Shown in pieces: positions 35,945-47,800 of a DNA stretch of 64,000 nt (within the stretch, counting starts at the first letter, position 1; the number at the start of each line of letters is the position of its first letter). A model generated the notes under the pieces. It worked only from the letters and a program-made list of their open reading frames with translations. It did not search any database and was not told the DNA's origin. This stretch comes from Marasmius tenuissimus (lineage: Eukaryota > Basidiomycota > Agaricomycetes > Agaricales > Marasmiaceae), in NCBI GenBank assembly GCA_029532415.1, contig JAQOTA010000067.1, positions 248,001 to 312,000 of the forward strand, read 5' to 3'. The position numbers and the translations under genes were made by a program.

Positions 35945-38175
35945 GCAAATGGAGCTAGGAAATGGAGAAAAAATTGAATTTTCTATGGATTTTAGCGTTC
36001 ATTCAAGCTCTCGTCGTTATCCAGCCTGAACTCTCGTGAATGAGTTAGCTACAAAAAGTTGACGTCAAATGTTTAGACACCGGATCCCAATATCAACGTT
36101 GCTGTCGACGTTGAAGGTCCTAATTTTCTTCGAAACCTTGTTTGTCGAACATAGAGATGCTCTAAAACCGTAAAGTAACCTTAACTCGGCGTGAAATTAT
36201 CACATAGGATGAGGTGCATACGCGTCCTTGCGTAGCGTAAGTATCAACCTCAGGGTCCAGGCATTGTTCTCGTCGGTTGGCAATATCTAAGAGAGAAAGA
36301 GAACCAGCAAGGCGTGAGGACGAGCAAGAAAGACCCAACTATGACTGGTGTCGCCACACCGAGGATAGACTGATAGATATTGCCTTTCAACGGCTTCCTG
36401 ACCATTGGAGGCTCAGCGCTCAGTACTCAGCGACTCCACTGACGCTTATTCGGATGCAAGTATAACTAAGAAAGGTGAATGCTTACCGCTCATTTAGCTC
36501 TCGCGTTAGCATTCCATATTCATCGAAATAATCGTCATAACTACCTCCAGCTTGGTCTGAGAGTGTTAGTCGGGTGTCAAAAGAATCACAGATCGTCATG
36601 GTCGCGACCTTCGGATGTGTTCAATGAGAGAGACCTATGAGACTCACGTGAAGGGCGGCTGATACTCGCACGAGAAAACCTCGAGACACCTTTGTTATTC
36701 AGCATCGCAAAACTTGAATGAGATACCTCTTGATTGAAACATCAATGAGTCATTCAAGGGATGTTCTTGTAAATTATCTACCATAGATTACGATTCTACC
36801 TCCCAATTGATTAAGAATGAGCGCACGGAAGGAGCAACCGAAAGACCCGAAAGTCATGAGCAACCCTGTCCTCAGAGCTACTGATGTACATCGTTTACTC
36901 CACAAAAGCGTACAAAATAATAATGCCGTGCTCATCTCGAACACTTCATATCGTCTCTACTCCCCAGCCTAATTGCAGATCTGTTTTGTAGGTTTTAACG
37001 TGGCTCGCATACACCCGACGGCATTTGACCGGACTGACAACCAACGTCCTTGTGGGGTCAATAAGGCGTACGGCCCTCCCTGTTGGCTCGACAGCTAGTT
37101 TTATCAAAATGCTGGCTTGAAATTTGTTAACAAGGACCGATATTCGCTATTGCGGGGAGTTGAAGAGATAAATAAGCTCACCAAAGTTCTAAGTCAGTAG
37201 ACCTCTCGGTACGCTCAGATCGGTATGGCAAGACCGCTGAAGCCGACCGTAAGATCTGTGAGATGACTGATCCTACCACGGCCTCGTATCTCAGCTAAAG
37301 ACCCACATTTGATCATGACCGTAGCCGTGACCGTTCAACGACGAGAGAGGTGGCGGGTATCCGTACGAGCAAAAGCTCAGAAATCCTTTTTGTGCTAATA
37401 CGATGGTTTGAGCGTAAATAAGATGTCGATCAAGAACGAGTGATCACCGATTTGTACGTGAGGTATCGGCCTTCAGAAGATGTCGACGACGACTGGGTAC
37501 ATTGATGTCAAATAGCATCTATTGAATGTAATGCACCCTCTAAATTACCGTCACCGTGAACAGACGTGAGTGACCGTCTCTGCTGCCAGCATTGGCGGAA
37601 ACCCTCTGTCGAGTATTTGATAAGGTAGATCTGCCATTCGGAGATTTTGCTCATATCATCGGGAATTCAATGAGGGGCACCGAAGCGACGGGAAAAAGAA
37701 AGGACCCCGTCTCGTTTCTCCTTCTCTTGTCTCTAATGGCATTCCAACAATGGGAGGTGTTGATACGAGGTTGATATCTCGGTACCCAAACTGACGGAGA
37801 GGGCCGACAGGAGAGCTGTGCCGGTGTCAACGAGTTGTTTGGGGCCAAGTTGAAGGCCATACGCCCCCGTTGGAGGGACGCTCTTGCCCTTCATGAGCAT
37901 TTGACCGTGACATAGCCGCACTAGTGTTATACAACGGTGGGGAAATATGGACCTTCACTAGCCTTTTCGATATCCTGGGCTGAGGACCTTCATAGTCCTT
38001 CGGTAGTTTTAGTGTTCGTTCCACCACTATGAAAAGAGATTGCAAAAATGATCAGTAAACACCTTGTATGATTGGCCATAGAACCTCGCCTCGACGCCGA
38101 GTTTTCAACTGTAGATCTCCAGCCTCTAGCTCAAATCGGTGACACAGAGACGATATCTCGTTTTCTCCCATTCCT
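35945..38175. other. No supported gene; R-like remnant near 37.3 kb
   Basis: Bases ~37,310-37,380 resemble the R-locus segment found near 11.35, 18.05 and 62.2 kb. Nothing else in this stretch is recognisable; open frames are at most ~70 codons. Confidence 0.4.
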
Positions 38176-39124
38176 TCACAAGCGGCGGTTCGGTTGGAAG
38201 TGGTCAAGCGGGGCGCAATCCGGAGACAGATATAACATAGTATCGGTATGTATTGTCCAAGACATCCACATCTCTTGACCCCTGTGAGAGTTTATAGCTG
38301 CATAGCCCGACTTTAATTGGTCAGACTCGTAGCTGGGCCAGCTCTTTGTTTTATCACGGCACGGGCTTTGTATTCGACGAACCTGGAATGACAGCGAAAG
38401 TTTTTGATTTTTGAATTGATGACCGAGTGAAGCCGAAGACGGAGAGAAACTGACGACGGGATGGTTAGGCAATGGAAGTAATGATGAGGTTGAGCTGATG
38501 GTGGTCGTACAAAAGCAGGTACAAGCGGAGTCTGAATTATGGTGTCGTTCACGGTCCAATTCGGGTTGTGTGAGCGCTTGTTTAGTTTGCTTTCAGCCCC
38601 CACTCGACATCAGAACTCTCTCAGCTTTTTCTCGGTGGGTTACTAGCTGGGTAGCCTAGCCATATTATAGTCTGACGAGATCAAAACTGGAACCGAAACT
38701 CCGGAGGCACAATGTCATTACTCACCATTAAGTGAAACTACCGTTTGTCCCTCAGATACTCGCTCTCTTTGATTAAAACTACCTACCGGTTTGCCTCCAG
38801 TGTTGTTGGTCGCTCGTCCATCCTTATTCCTTGGAAAGACATCTGAGCTGATCTTGTGAGCTCTTGATGAACGCTTTGTAACACACGAGCATCGGGAGAC
38901 AAAGCTACTTTTTCCGCTATCAGTGGAAACCAGATCAACCGCCCGAGCGACAGTGTCTTGGATCGAAAGGCTCGAGGCTTGGACTCATGGTATACTAGAA
39001 TCACGACCTCAGCGCGAGCAATCGTCATTTTGAAACTCATAAAGTTCGAAGTTCTACTGTTACTCGTACTAATAGGGATGATCTTCGCGACTTTTGCACG
39101 CCACTTTTCCTTCTCAATAACCAA
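38176..39124 (-). pseudogene. T2: second copy of locus T
   Basis: The upstream exon (38,783-39,124) reads EKEKWRAKVAKIIPISTSN, FKMTIARAEVVILVYHE and LIWFPLIAEKVA, matching T1. The downstream Ser-rich exon (about 38,330-38,560) starts in the same frame (NSDSACTCFCTT against T1 DSDSARTCFLTS). The PGSSNTKP and SYES segments now lie in different frames, which indicates a frameshift. Confidence 0.4.
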
Positions 39125-40360
39125 GATTGATCCAGCTCCACCAAATCTGTTTCTTAAAGTTTGGAAAGGCTCCCCGACATGTCAAGATTGTAGGGTTATG
39201 AAGGCAGTCCGTCACTTTGATTCTCGAGTCGATACGGAACAAATATCGAAACATTGCAGATCAGCCAGTCTTTCCGTGGCTCCCCTTCTACCCTGGAAGC
39301 ATATGTGATTCAACCTCCTCCAAGTAGCTGACTACCGAAGCCGACCTCCTAATTTACCCTGGCTCAAACCTCCCGTTGCTCCTGTGAGACGGTCGTCTCT
39401 GGTTTTCGCTCACTATGTCAGCCGTTTATCATGCAACAGAGTTTGGAGTACCGAAACCTTTAGTTCTCACCCTCTCATTGCCTCGTCGAACAAGATAAAA
39501 GTAGACCGCCCAGAAGAGACAAATGAGGTCTGTTGAGTGCTATAAATTCGAGAAAAGGCAAATGTACACCTTCGAGACAGATGGTAAGGTGAGGCGGTGC
39601 CTAGTTTGTACTTGTCACAATAATAACACAAAACCTCTCGGGTTGATCGAAGTGTATAATAACAGGTAATTCCCGCGTAAATAACTGGCAAAGGAATACA
39701 AATATTCATCTGTGGTAGCGGCTCGTCTTTTTACTATTTCGACTGGACCCGGCGCACACCGTCATCCCAGCCTGTCTTTCTTGTCGATAGTCCATTTAGC
39801 CAAAACTACTTCAAGACTTGGATCTAACTGAAGAGTAACTCAGGGATGACCTTCGTTAGGAGTACCCAAGGGAGTTGTTGAGTCATCAGTGACAGAATCA
39901 AATTCTGTTCGTCTTTCCCCCGTTACAGCCACTCTCGAATCTGCTCGGTATCTAGCTCACAACACAATGACGCCGGAGTCAACTCGTCAGCTACAATCTC
40001 CCATGTTTAGCGCTTCGGCGGTTATATTGGATATCGTGGCTTTTGTAAGTGTTCGCTCGTTGCTCACTTTTACTCTGATCCTGGCCCGTCCGTGTCTGAG
40101 TTGATGCGGCGGCGCTCATATCAGCCGGGAGCAAGAGGATCTGGTTTTTGGTCCATATCAAGGAAATCTATTTCTGACCGTCATGTGAACTCAACGAGCC
40201 CGTCGTATTGGTGGACATAGCGAGGACTAATACAGCATTTAGGACACGAGGCTTGGTACCCAGCCTCACATATACGACTGATGTGCGAGCAACATAACGA
40301 CGTACTTCTTTCCCCTACCATCACAACCAACAATATCCTCAGCTCTTCGATTTCGGGAGG
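39125..40360 (+). promoter_or_regulatory. 5' region of P6 with possible leader exon
   Basis: This matches 23,298-24,528 throughout. The leader-exon-like stretch is 39,967-40,044 (26 codons) with a GTAAGT donor. The conserved pre-P block follows at ~40,190-40,320. Confidence 0.45.
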
Positions 40361-40502
40361 ATGGCGATGAATAATCTGTTCACTGATGCTAGAGACGTCC
40401 AAATCGGTCAAAATGCCACCATACAAAGTGTGAGCGGTAACTTGACGATGAATACATATCAAAACAACCAGGGGGATACGGTCGAATTGGTACGTGAAGG
40501 TG

Positions 40503-40650
40503 TGAGACGAAGATGCCGGTGAGGAACGAAGCGGCATCGGATTCCAACCGAGCGAGGGAATGATGACTCAGCACATTCCCTCTCCTCGCGACTTCCACAC
40601 AGTCGTCGCTCGCTGACAGTCCTCGGCCCTTTCCGTCAATAATTTTACGC
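40503..40650 (+). repeat. Split direct repeat A1
   Basis: The first ~120 bases are identical to A2 (from 42,253), after which similarity tails off by ~150 bp. It contains two stem-loop-forming arms (GATGCC...GGCATC and GAGGGAATG...CATTCCCTC). Confidence 0.85.
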
Positions 40651-40708
40651 CCTTTCTTATTTTATATACTTCCGCAGAGTCAACAACACCAACTGACACG
40701 TGGATTAA

Positions 40709-41981
40709 ATGCAGGAGGAAGATGGAAGCGAGGATTCAACCCAGCAAGCAACCAACTCGCGTCAGGCCGAAATTGAGAAGCTGCAGGAGAGAATACGGGA
40801 ATTGGAAGCGGAAATTGCAAGTCCGCTAGGGGTTAGTGTCGATGAGATAGAGAGAGCCAGGGAAAGGGCTAGGGCATCGGCAGGTCCTTCGAAGAAGAAG
40901 AAGTTAGCGGCACCGGTGAATGGGTACAAAGCAAACCCCCTCCTAGCCCGTGAGTGCAGCATTCTGTCGTTTCTCCTTCCCCCCTTCATTTCCCACTTCA
41001 ACCCATCTGTACGGGGCTGGTCGCTTTCGGGCCGCCCTTTCGAAGTCTGCATCTGTCTGAGGCCAACTGGGCCGGATATCCACGACTGGTACTGAGGCAG
41101 TCTGGCCTATACACTGAACCGCGGCTGCTCGGTTACTGTCTGTGACACTGCTATCTGTCATCCTCATCCCTGTCTTCTGGTTGAGAGGGCTCACTGGTTG
41201 TTCCACAGCTGTTTCCGAGCGAGTCAGCGAGGCAGTCCGGCTCAACAAGTATGTCCCGCTGTCGGTCATCATTGCACAGTCCAAGCACTTTTCGCTGCGC
41301 ATGGAGGAGGATGAGATGATTATAACGCGGAATGGAGTCTGGAAGACCCGGTCGCTGGACCGCAGTGGTGAGATGAGCTTGCCTTTCCAAGAGCACCAGA
41401 ATGCTGCTCGGGCCCTCGTCAAAGTCACCAGGCAGCATCACGGAGACCTCAGAGCAGACTACCTGGAGTCCCACTTCAGCATTGTTTCTGGCCTGGCTCA
41501 GACCCATGGGCTCCGTATCGCATACAGTTACGATATTCAGCAGAGGGAGTTGGCGGCAGGTGACCCGCGCCATGATCTGTCCACCCTCGACACACTGGCC
41601 CTCACCCTCATTGCGACAGCAGAAGTGAAGAACCATCAGCAGTTCGGGTCCTCCACACCAAAGCGTCGATACGATGACAATGACACTATTGATATCCCTC
41701 CCTCTCCCACGAAGCGATCTCGGTCTCTGTGCTACCGGTGTGGGGGCTCGGCCCATGTTATGGTGGACTGTACGGCCTTGTCGACAAGAGCGGGAGTTCC
41801 GTGCTTCAAGCTCCAGCAGCGCAACGGGAGGAACACTCTCGTAGAAGAGTCGGGTCAGCAGCTGTGTTTCAGGTGGTCGCAGCACTCGGAGTGTCACTTT
41901 GGGGAAAACTGTACCAGCGTCCATACTTGTAGCATCTGCCATGTGGACGACCATGGAGCAGCCGATTGTGATGACCTGTAG
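40709..41981 (+). CDS. Gag-like protein of the split-direct-repeat element, 337 aa
   Basis: Exons 40,709-40,949 and 41,209-41,981 join in phase across a 259-nt GTGAGT...CACAG intron to give 337 aa. The N-terminus has a coiled-coil heptad stretch (IEKLQERIRELEAEIA), then a basic KKKK patch. The centre contains VSERVSEAVRLNKYVPLSVI. The C-terminus has a CCHC-like zinc knuckle (CYRCGGSAHVMVDC) and a second Cys/His cluster (CFRWSQHSECHFGENC, then CSICHVDDHGAADC). This matches my recollection of the nucleic-acid-binding gag ORF of basidiomycete DIRS/Ngaro elements. The frame is fully open, while no polymerase or recombinase ORF remains, so mobilisation would need another element. Confidence 0.75.
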
Positions 41982-42154
41982 GTCTCTGGTCTCTGCTTCA
42001 CCCCGACAGATGTCTGATACCCTTCACCCTACCATACTGGAACACATCCTAATGTCACCTTTCTTGGAAACACACTGACACAGTAAGGTCAGCCTCGTCA
42101 CTCTGGTTGGGCTGGCGACGTGATCACGCCGCGGGTCGTTCCTCAGCTTTGGGG

Positions 42155-42254
42155 AGGCGGCGTGATCCCTCTGCGTCCCGGTCGAGCTTCGCTCGCCCCA
42201 GCCCAACCTTAGCTTCTTCTGTCCCGGAATCCCCTCCCGAGATGAGGTTGGATG
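42155..42254 (+). repeat. Split direct repeat B1
   Basis: A 100-bp unit repeated as B2 (42,569-42,668) with essentially no differences, from AGGCGGCGTGATCC to GAGGTTGGATG. It overlaps A2 by two bases. Confidence 0.87.
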
Positions 42255-42400
42255 AGACGAAGATGCCGGTGAGGAACGAAGCGGCATCGGATTCCAACCG
42301 AGCGAGGGAATGATGACTCAGCACATTCCCTCTCCTCGCGACTTCCACACAGTCGTCGCTCGCTGACAGTCCTCTGCCCTTCCGTCAATAATTTTGTGCC
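42253..42400 (+). repeat. Split direct repeat A2
   Basis: Second copy of A1, directly abutting B1. Confidence 0.85.
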
Positions 42401-42568
42401 CACCATCCCCCCCTTCTGGTCAATCTGTACATAGAATGTCCATACCTCGCTCAAATTGATGGTTTTCATGAAATCAGACAGTATGATAGACTAGCCCATA
42501 TGCCTTGAGTGTCACATAGTGGAGAGCATTGGGCAGGAGAAGCACAAAGCAGAGGATCCCACCCGCCC

Positions 42569-42668
42569 AGGCGGCGTGATCCCTCTGCGTCCCGGTCGAG
42601 CTTCGCTCGCCCCAGCCCAACCTTAGCTTCTTCTGTCCCGGAATCCCCTCCCGAGATGAGGTTGGATG
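42569..42668 (+). repeat. Split direct repeat B2 (right end of element)
   Basis: Second copy of B1. The next base is P6 intron sequence, which continues to the branch site (TTCTGAC) and the acceptor at 42,700. Confidence 0.87.
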
Positions 42669-44805
42669 CACTAGACAGCACTATTCTGACTTAGGAACAG
42701 TACGGAAATACATTTAGAAAGATACTCATGGGCGACATCATCGTGCGGAAGGATGTATTGTCGCAGGTTCTAGAAGTGATTGTTCATCCTTAGGAGCGAG
42801 AATTGGAATGTGGGGTATTACAACAGCAGTCTACAATGATGAGAGTTAGGAAAACTACGCAACATGTCGAAGTAATGGGACTTGCGGGAAAGTTTACAAG
42901 CATAACAGTTGAGGCATTGGACGGGACTCATGAAGGCCTTGAAATAGTAAGCCCACTTCACAAGAGTTTGGCTTGGTATTATGTGAGCAATTGCAGATAT
43001 CAGAGCGTGTGTGTAGAGAGCTGGCATCTCGGTGGTATGTCCAGATACACGTACACGGAGCGGTTGTCTAACCTAATTACAGGTCACCACTATTCCCCCA
43101 GCTGGTTGGAATAGGCCAATCCAAATGGCCGACATGGATTGTGCATGATGGTAAGAGTTTTTTGTCGGTGGTTTTATCTACAGACACTGACAAACACATT
43201 AAAGAACTGGCAAATGGGGAAGAGTTTGCCAATAAAATGTGGGCTGAAGGGAGCCAAGTTGTGTGGCACTACCTTTGGTATACACAGGTATGTCCAGCGT
43301 TTTGGCATCCCACGTCAGCTGATGATGTTTTTAGAGCACCTCGTTTCATGCTTTACGTGCAGACAAGACTCTGACCATACCTGTGAGTGGTTTATTCATG
43401 GATCCTACCCCTCTGTTAGATGAAAAGCAGGTTCTTGCCGAGCCGGGTTTCTGGAATTTGAACCTCAAGACCCACGTGTGGCACTACGACATTCCATCCA
43501 TCTCCCCCTCTCCACCCCCAAACACAAACATCTCTCTCAACCCACTCTCCTACCCATCAATCCCACTTTGCCACAAAACACCTCCCCAACTCAACCCCAC
43601 CGAGATCATTGCCTGCGTCGGGAACCAACTCGGCGACTTTTTGCATGTGATTGCGTCACTCGGGCGGATAAGGCACGTCGAAGACCTTTCGGAGTTTGTA
43701 CGTCATGGTCTTCTGACCTTTGGGGCTGTTGTCGACCGAAACCAACTCGAAATCGTCGCCCACCTCCCCTCCGCCCTTTCCCCTCAATGGTGTTTTGAGA
43801 ACCGCAGCGCCGGTGTTGAAGCCACCTACTCCACTTCCGGTGCGCCCACCTGCCCAGCCCAACTTTTGTGTGCTGACTTGTGTAGTACCATCTCGTGTGG
43901 ATTTCTGCTCTGACCAGCCGGCGGTGAATGTGGACCTTCACTTTTCCTGGCGCTTGCCAGATGTATTTTGGCAAAACACTGCCTACCTCGCTCAATCTAT
44001 TCCTTTTGCCTTTGGGTGTCATGATCCCCAGAATGACCTGGGCAAGTGCACCTCCATTTCTCGCCAATTCCCCACTGATCTTTATTTCCCTCAATATTCA
44101 TTACTGACGTTGGATTTTCTCTCGTCGGCACAATCCCCAATAACCCCACATCCCCGACCCCCATTCATCTTTTTATCCCTACGATGCTTATGGAGCATAG
44201 AAACGGGATGTTTTCTATACATTATCCCCTTCCCAGCTCTCTGTTCTACTGGTCTTTTGACCCATACGGAAAACATGCGATATCCGAGGAGGATTGGGAG
44301 ATGAACGGGATTCCCAGGCTTAGGGTTCTGTCCTGGATTGGCTCGTCGTGGTACCGTGCCGATTATCGGGCAGTAGACGAGTATTTACAAACACGGAACC
44401 ATGGCTTAGATGGTAGAATCTATGCATGGGAACGTGGGTATCCCGCATTAGTACCAGGTGAGTTGCAATTCCTGTTTATGTATCGGAGTCCCCGGGTCGT
44501 CGGCTCATTTCTGAGGCCTCAGGTGATCCTTTTGAAGCTGCAGCCTGTAACTCAAACGAGTCAAGTATAGATAGAAATTTGAACCACGTATTCTCAACAG
44601 GTAAGTGGCAGCTAGTATCGGAGAACCATTTATTCATTGCCCCCTGTCGTCTTCAAAGATACTGTCCCTCGCCCTCGGATACGACCCAAAACAAATCCCC
44701 GAATAATCAGGTACATTCAGATCATCAAGACCACCGGAAAATTATCTCGGGGGCTCATGCGATCGACTGGGAGGTCCAGGCCTGGTTCTTCAGCTTTGGC
44801 TAACC

Positions 44806-47800
44806 TAGTGATGTTATCCAGTCCGGTTCCAGTCCGGTTCAGTCCCGTACCAACTCCAATTTCCATCCCACTTCCGGTTCCAGTCCCAGCTCCGAACCGG
44901 TTTCAGGTCAGAACTGGTTCAAGACCGAACCGGACTGGGACTGGATGCGGTCCCCTTGAGACGCATGGAAAGGCGAATAAAAAAAGGAATATATTCAAAT
45001 CGTCAAGTCCAAACTGTCTTCGAGCTCATCTACCGATAAGTCTACCTTATGTACAGTGTCGCCTTCCCAGTTTTGGTCATCTACGAGTCGCTGCCGTGCT
45101 GCCATAAGCCCTCTACGCTGCTCTGTAGTCATCCCTCGGACTTGAGCCTTGCGATACATACTCTTCAGAAACTGTAATACCTCCAACTGTGCCGCGGAGA
45201 GGCGATTGCGCTTCTTGGTGTTGGTATCGCTAGCAGAACTCCATACACGTTCAACAGGGGTTGCAGAGCCCTGTATGGCAAGGTAGTCGCGTGCCATGAG
45301 AGCGACAGGAGCAAAGTCCTGCTCGTGTCGCCTCCACCAATCCAGCGAGTCGGGTCCACCCTTCTCAGGATGCTTCGTCGTATGCTCGGACAGGTACCGC
45401 ATGGCAGCTTGACGAGGATCGTTGATCTCCGATGAATCATCTTCACCGAAAATGTCACCCCATAGCTGTTTTGTTGAGCTGCTGAGTGCTTGCTCTGCTG
45501 TCGGTGTAGATTCCTCCGCAGGGACATAGTACTGAGTCGAAAACTAGCACTGAATGTCAGTTGAGGTAAGGTACGAGCATTTATGAGACTTACATTGTCG
45601 AGGAATTCATTCTCGGCCTGTTCAGCCAGAGTAATCCACTCGCCGTCTCTGTCTTGGACAGTATCCTTCCACCACTTCTTCAGATAGGACAGCTTGATAT
45701 AGGGCGTCAAGACTGTAGCTATAAGGTCAGCAGATATAGACGTAGAAGGGTATTTATTGCGTACTGAGGGCGTTGCCGTAGGCTTCGGACCTCTCCTGGA
45801 GCTTGTAGTACTTGGCCAGTTTGTTGAGACCTTGTTGCAAGACTTCAACGGTTTCTTCGTCACCACGTGCCCGACAGTCATCTTGAATAGCCTCCCATGA
45901 CGACTGCAAATGTTCAAGAGCCGGTATTGAAAGCTGAAGTGTCGGGTAGCTCGTAGCTGAGAGCATCTGTTGGCACATATTTGCTTTCTGTGGACGCGGA
46001 TGAGTCAATGTTAGATATTGCGAGACTCAAAATAAAGCTTACCTCAAGTATCAGGGCTAGAAACTCAATCCGTCTCCAATCATCCTGCGAGAGTTGGTAT
46101 TTGGCGAGTTCAGGAAAGTCGGCGTGTACCAACATGGTATCGATGGCCTTGCGGAGTCGTATGGCGCGTCGTAGCATAAAGTATGTGCTTGACCATCGTG
46201 TGACTACGTCGAGCATGAGCACAAGTGCACCACGAATCTCGCCATTGTCATCTTTAACAATCCCGAGGGCCTCGTAGAGAAGCTGCTGGAGCTCAGCAAA
46301 TGTACGGCGTTTATGTGTCGACAAGCGAACCTACAGGTCCCCTGTAAGAACAGCTGATATGGCGGAACAATAAGTACTCACTGTCACAATGAACTTCCTC
46401 AATCGGACTAGCGGGTCGGCCAGTTCCTCATCAGTTGGGTCCGACATTTCCGCCTCGGTTTCGTTCGAGTATGCCTTCTTACTCAAGGCCTCCACAACAT
46501 CTCCAACAGCCAGATTGTAGATGTGCGGCATACACCTGAGAAATCATGAGGTATAAGAAGCATACGAGAGCTCTAAACCTCACCGTATATGCTTTGTATC
46601 TTTGTCCCAGTCCGAAGCTGGGATACCAGCCTCACGAAGCAGCTTTTCAAGTTCCGCCATCATCGTATCGTTATTGGGTGCATTATCGGTGGTGAACCAG
46701 CCCAGCTTCCCCTGTTGACTGCGTTAGAACACGATAAAACAGTATGAGAACGAAACAGACTTGCCTTTTTGACGAGACCAAACCTCTGAAGTACCTTAAA
46801 GACAATCTTTGCTAATGACTTCCCAGAATGCGACTCATTAGACAACTCGAATGCGATTAGCTCCTCCTTCAGTTGCCAATCGCCGGTAATGAAGTGAGCT
46901 GTCATCCCAAGAAAATTGTCCATGTCGCCGGCGGACCAACAATCAACTGTGAACGAGACTCTACTATTGACCTCCTGGTATAAGACATTCAATAGATGTT
47001 CCTCCAACTAACGGAATAGAAAACTTACATTGAGAAGATGCTTCAGAGCCTCTTTGATCTCTTCGAGTTGAGATAGGGCCAACGATACCATCCGCTGACG
47101 TGTTGGTATGTCCGTATGGTTGAGCGACGGCCGGAGTATTATACACAGGTCTCGAAACTCAGGTTTCTCAACTATGGATAAGGGCTAGCAATGCAAAATG
47201 AGTATTTAACTTCACTATGGACCAAGTCCTTGAGCTCACCAGGTCGCACGCAGCAATAAATCGTAGGCATCGGATTGCAAACTCCTCCTTTGAGAAGGCC
47301 ACCGTCTTGATGGTCGGTTGCTTCGAAAAGAACGAGTCAATTCGGGCGAGTTCTTCAGGAACATTATCGGGAACTTCATTCTCCTCGAGCTGTGAAAGCA
47401 AAGTCGCAGCGTTGGGGTGGTCCTTCAAGATATGCCGTTTGAGTGTCGAGTTGCTCGAGTTGCGAGAATAGCCGTAAACAGCATGGTCGGGGTTGTTCAA
47501 CTGGAGTGACCTATGTACACAGTTAGTCAGTTAAATTGGGGATTTAGGTTCAAGATTATGTACTCACTCGCACACTTTACAGTACACGGGGTCTTCCTTC
47601 CCTCCATAGCGGAAGAAAAGGGTGATCAGCGCGGTCTTTGATCTCCCTGTATTCGACTTCCGCCTTGTCGCTTCTCGGATGGTTGACTCCAGGTTGGGAA
47701 CGCCAGTAGATGTTGACTCCGATGGTTTTGGATTGCTATCGGATGGCAATGGCTGTGTATCCGCATCGTCAATCTCTACCTCGGAGTCTGAACTGGCTGG

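Larger units (their letters stand above)
40503..42668 (+). mobile_element. Gag-only split-direct-repeat retroelement (Ngaro/PAT-like) in P6 intron 1
   Basis: The repeat layout is A1-gag-B1-A2-B2: A1 40,503-~40,650, B1 42,155-42,254, A2 42,253-~42,400, B2 42,569-42,668. A split direct repeat of this order is the hallmark of Ngaro/PAT-type tyrosine-recombinase retroelements, which insert without a target duplication. None is seen here. P1-P4 show the empty intron. Reverse transcriptase, RNase H and tyrosine recombinase are absent: only ~170 bp separate the gag stop from B1. This is therefore a non-autonomous derivative that still keeps an open gag. It starts 13 nt after the intron donor of P6. 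Confidence 0.82.
40361..44805 (+). pseudogene. P6: P-family pseudogene interrupted by two transposons
   Basis: Exon equivalents: 40361-40489, 42701-42946, 42997-43034, 43083-43287, 43335-43382, 43431-43839, 43886-44041, 44095-44457, 44523-44600, 44659-44805. Intron 1 (40490-42700) contains a 2.17-kb retroelement. Exon 2 has a TAG at 42,791-42,793. The GC-AG intron after 44,041 ends CCCTCAA instead of CCCTCAG, so its acceptor is lost. The last exon is cut after the codons for ALAN by a hAT transposon at 44,806. The remaining exons still align in frame with P1; exon 6 has one extra codon. The tail type equals P1 (RIIRYIQIIKTTGK), making P1 and P6 the closest pair by C-terminus. Confidence 0.88.

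Noticed and set aside
41151..41954. 267-codon minus-strand open frame inside the retroelement
   Set aside because: It is antisense to the gag exon, which has zinc knuckles and correct splice phases; no motif is seen on the minus strand.
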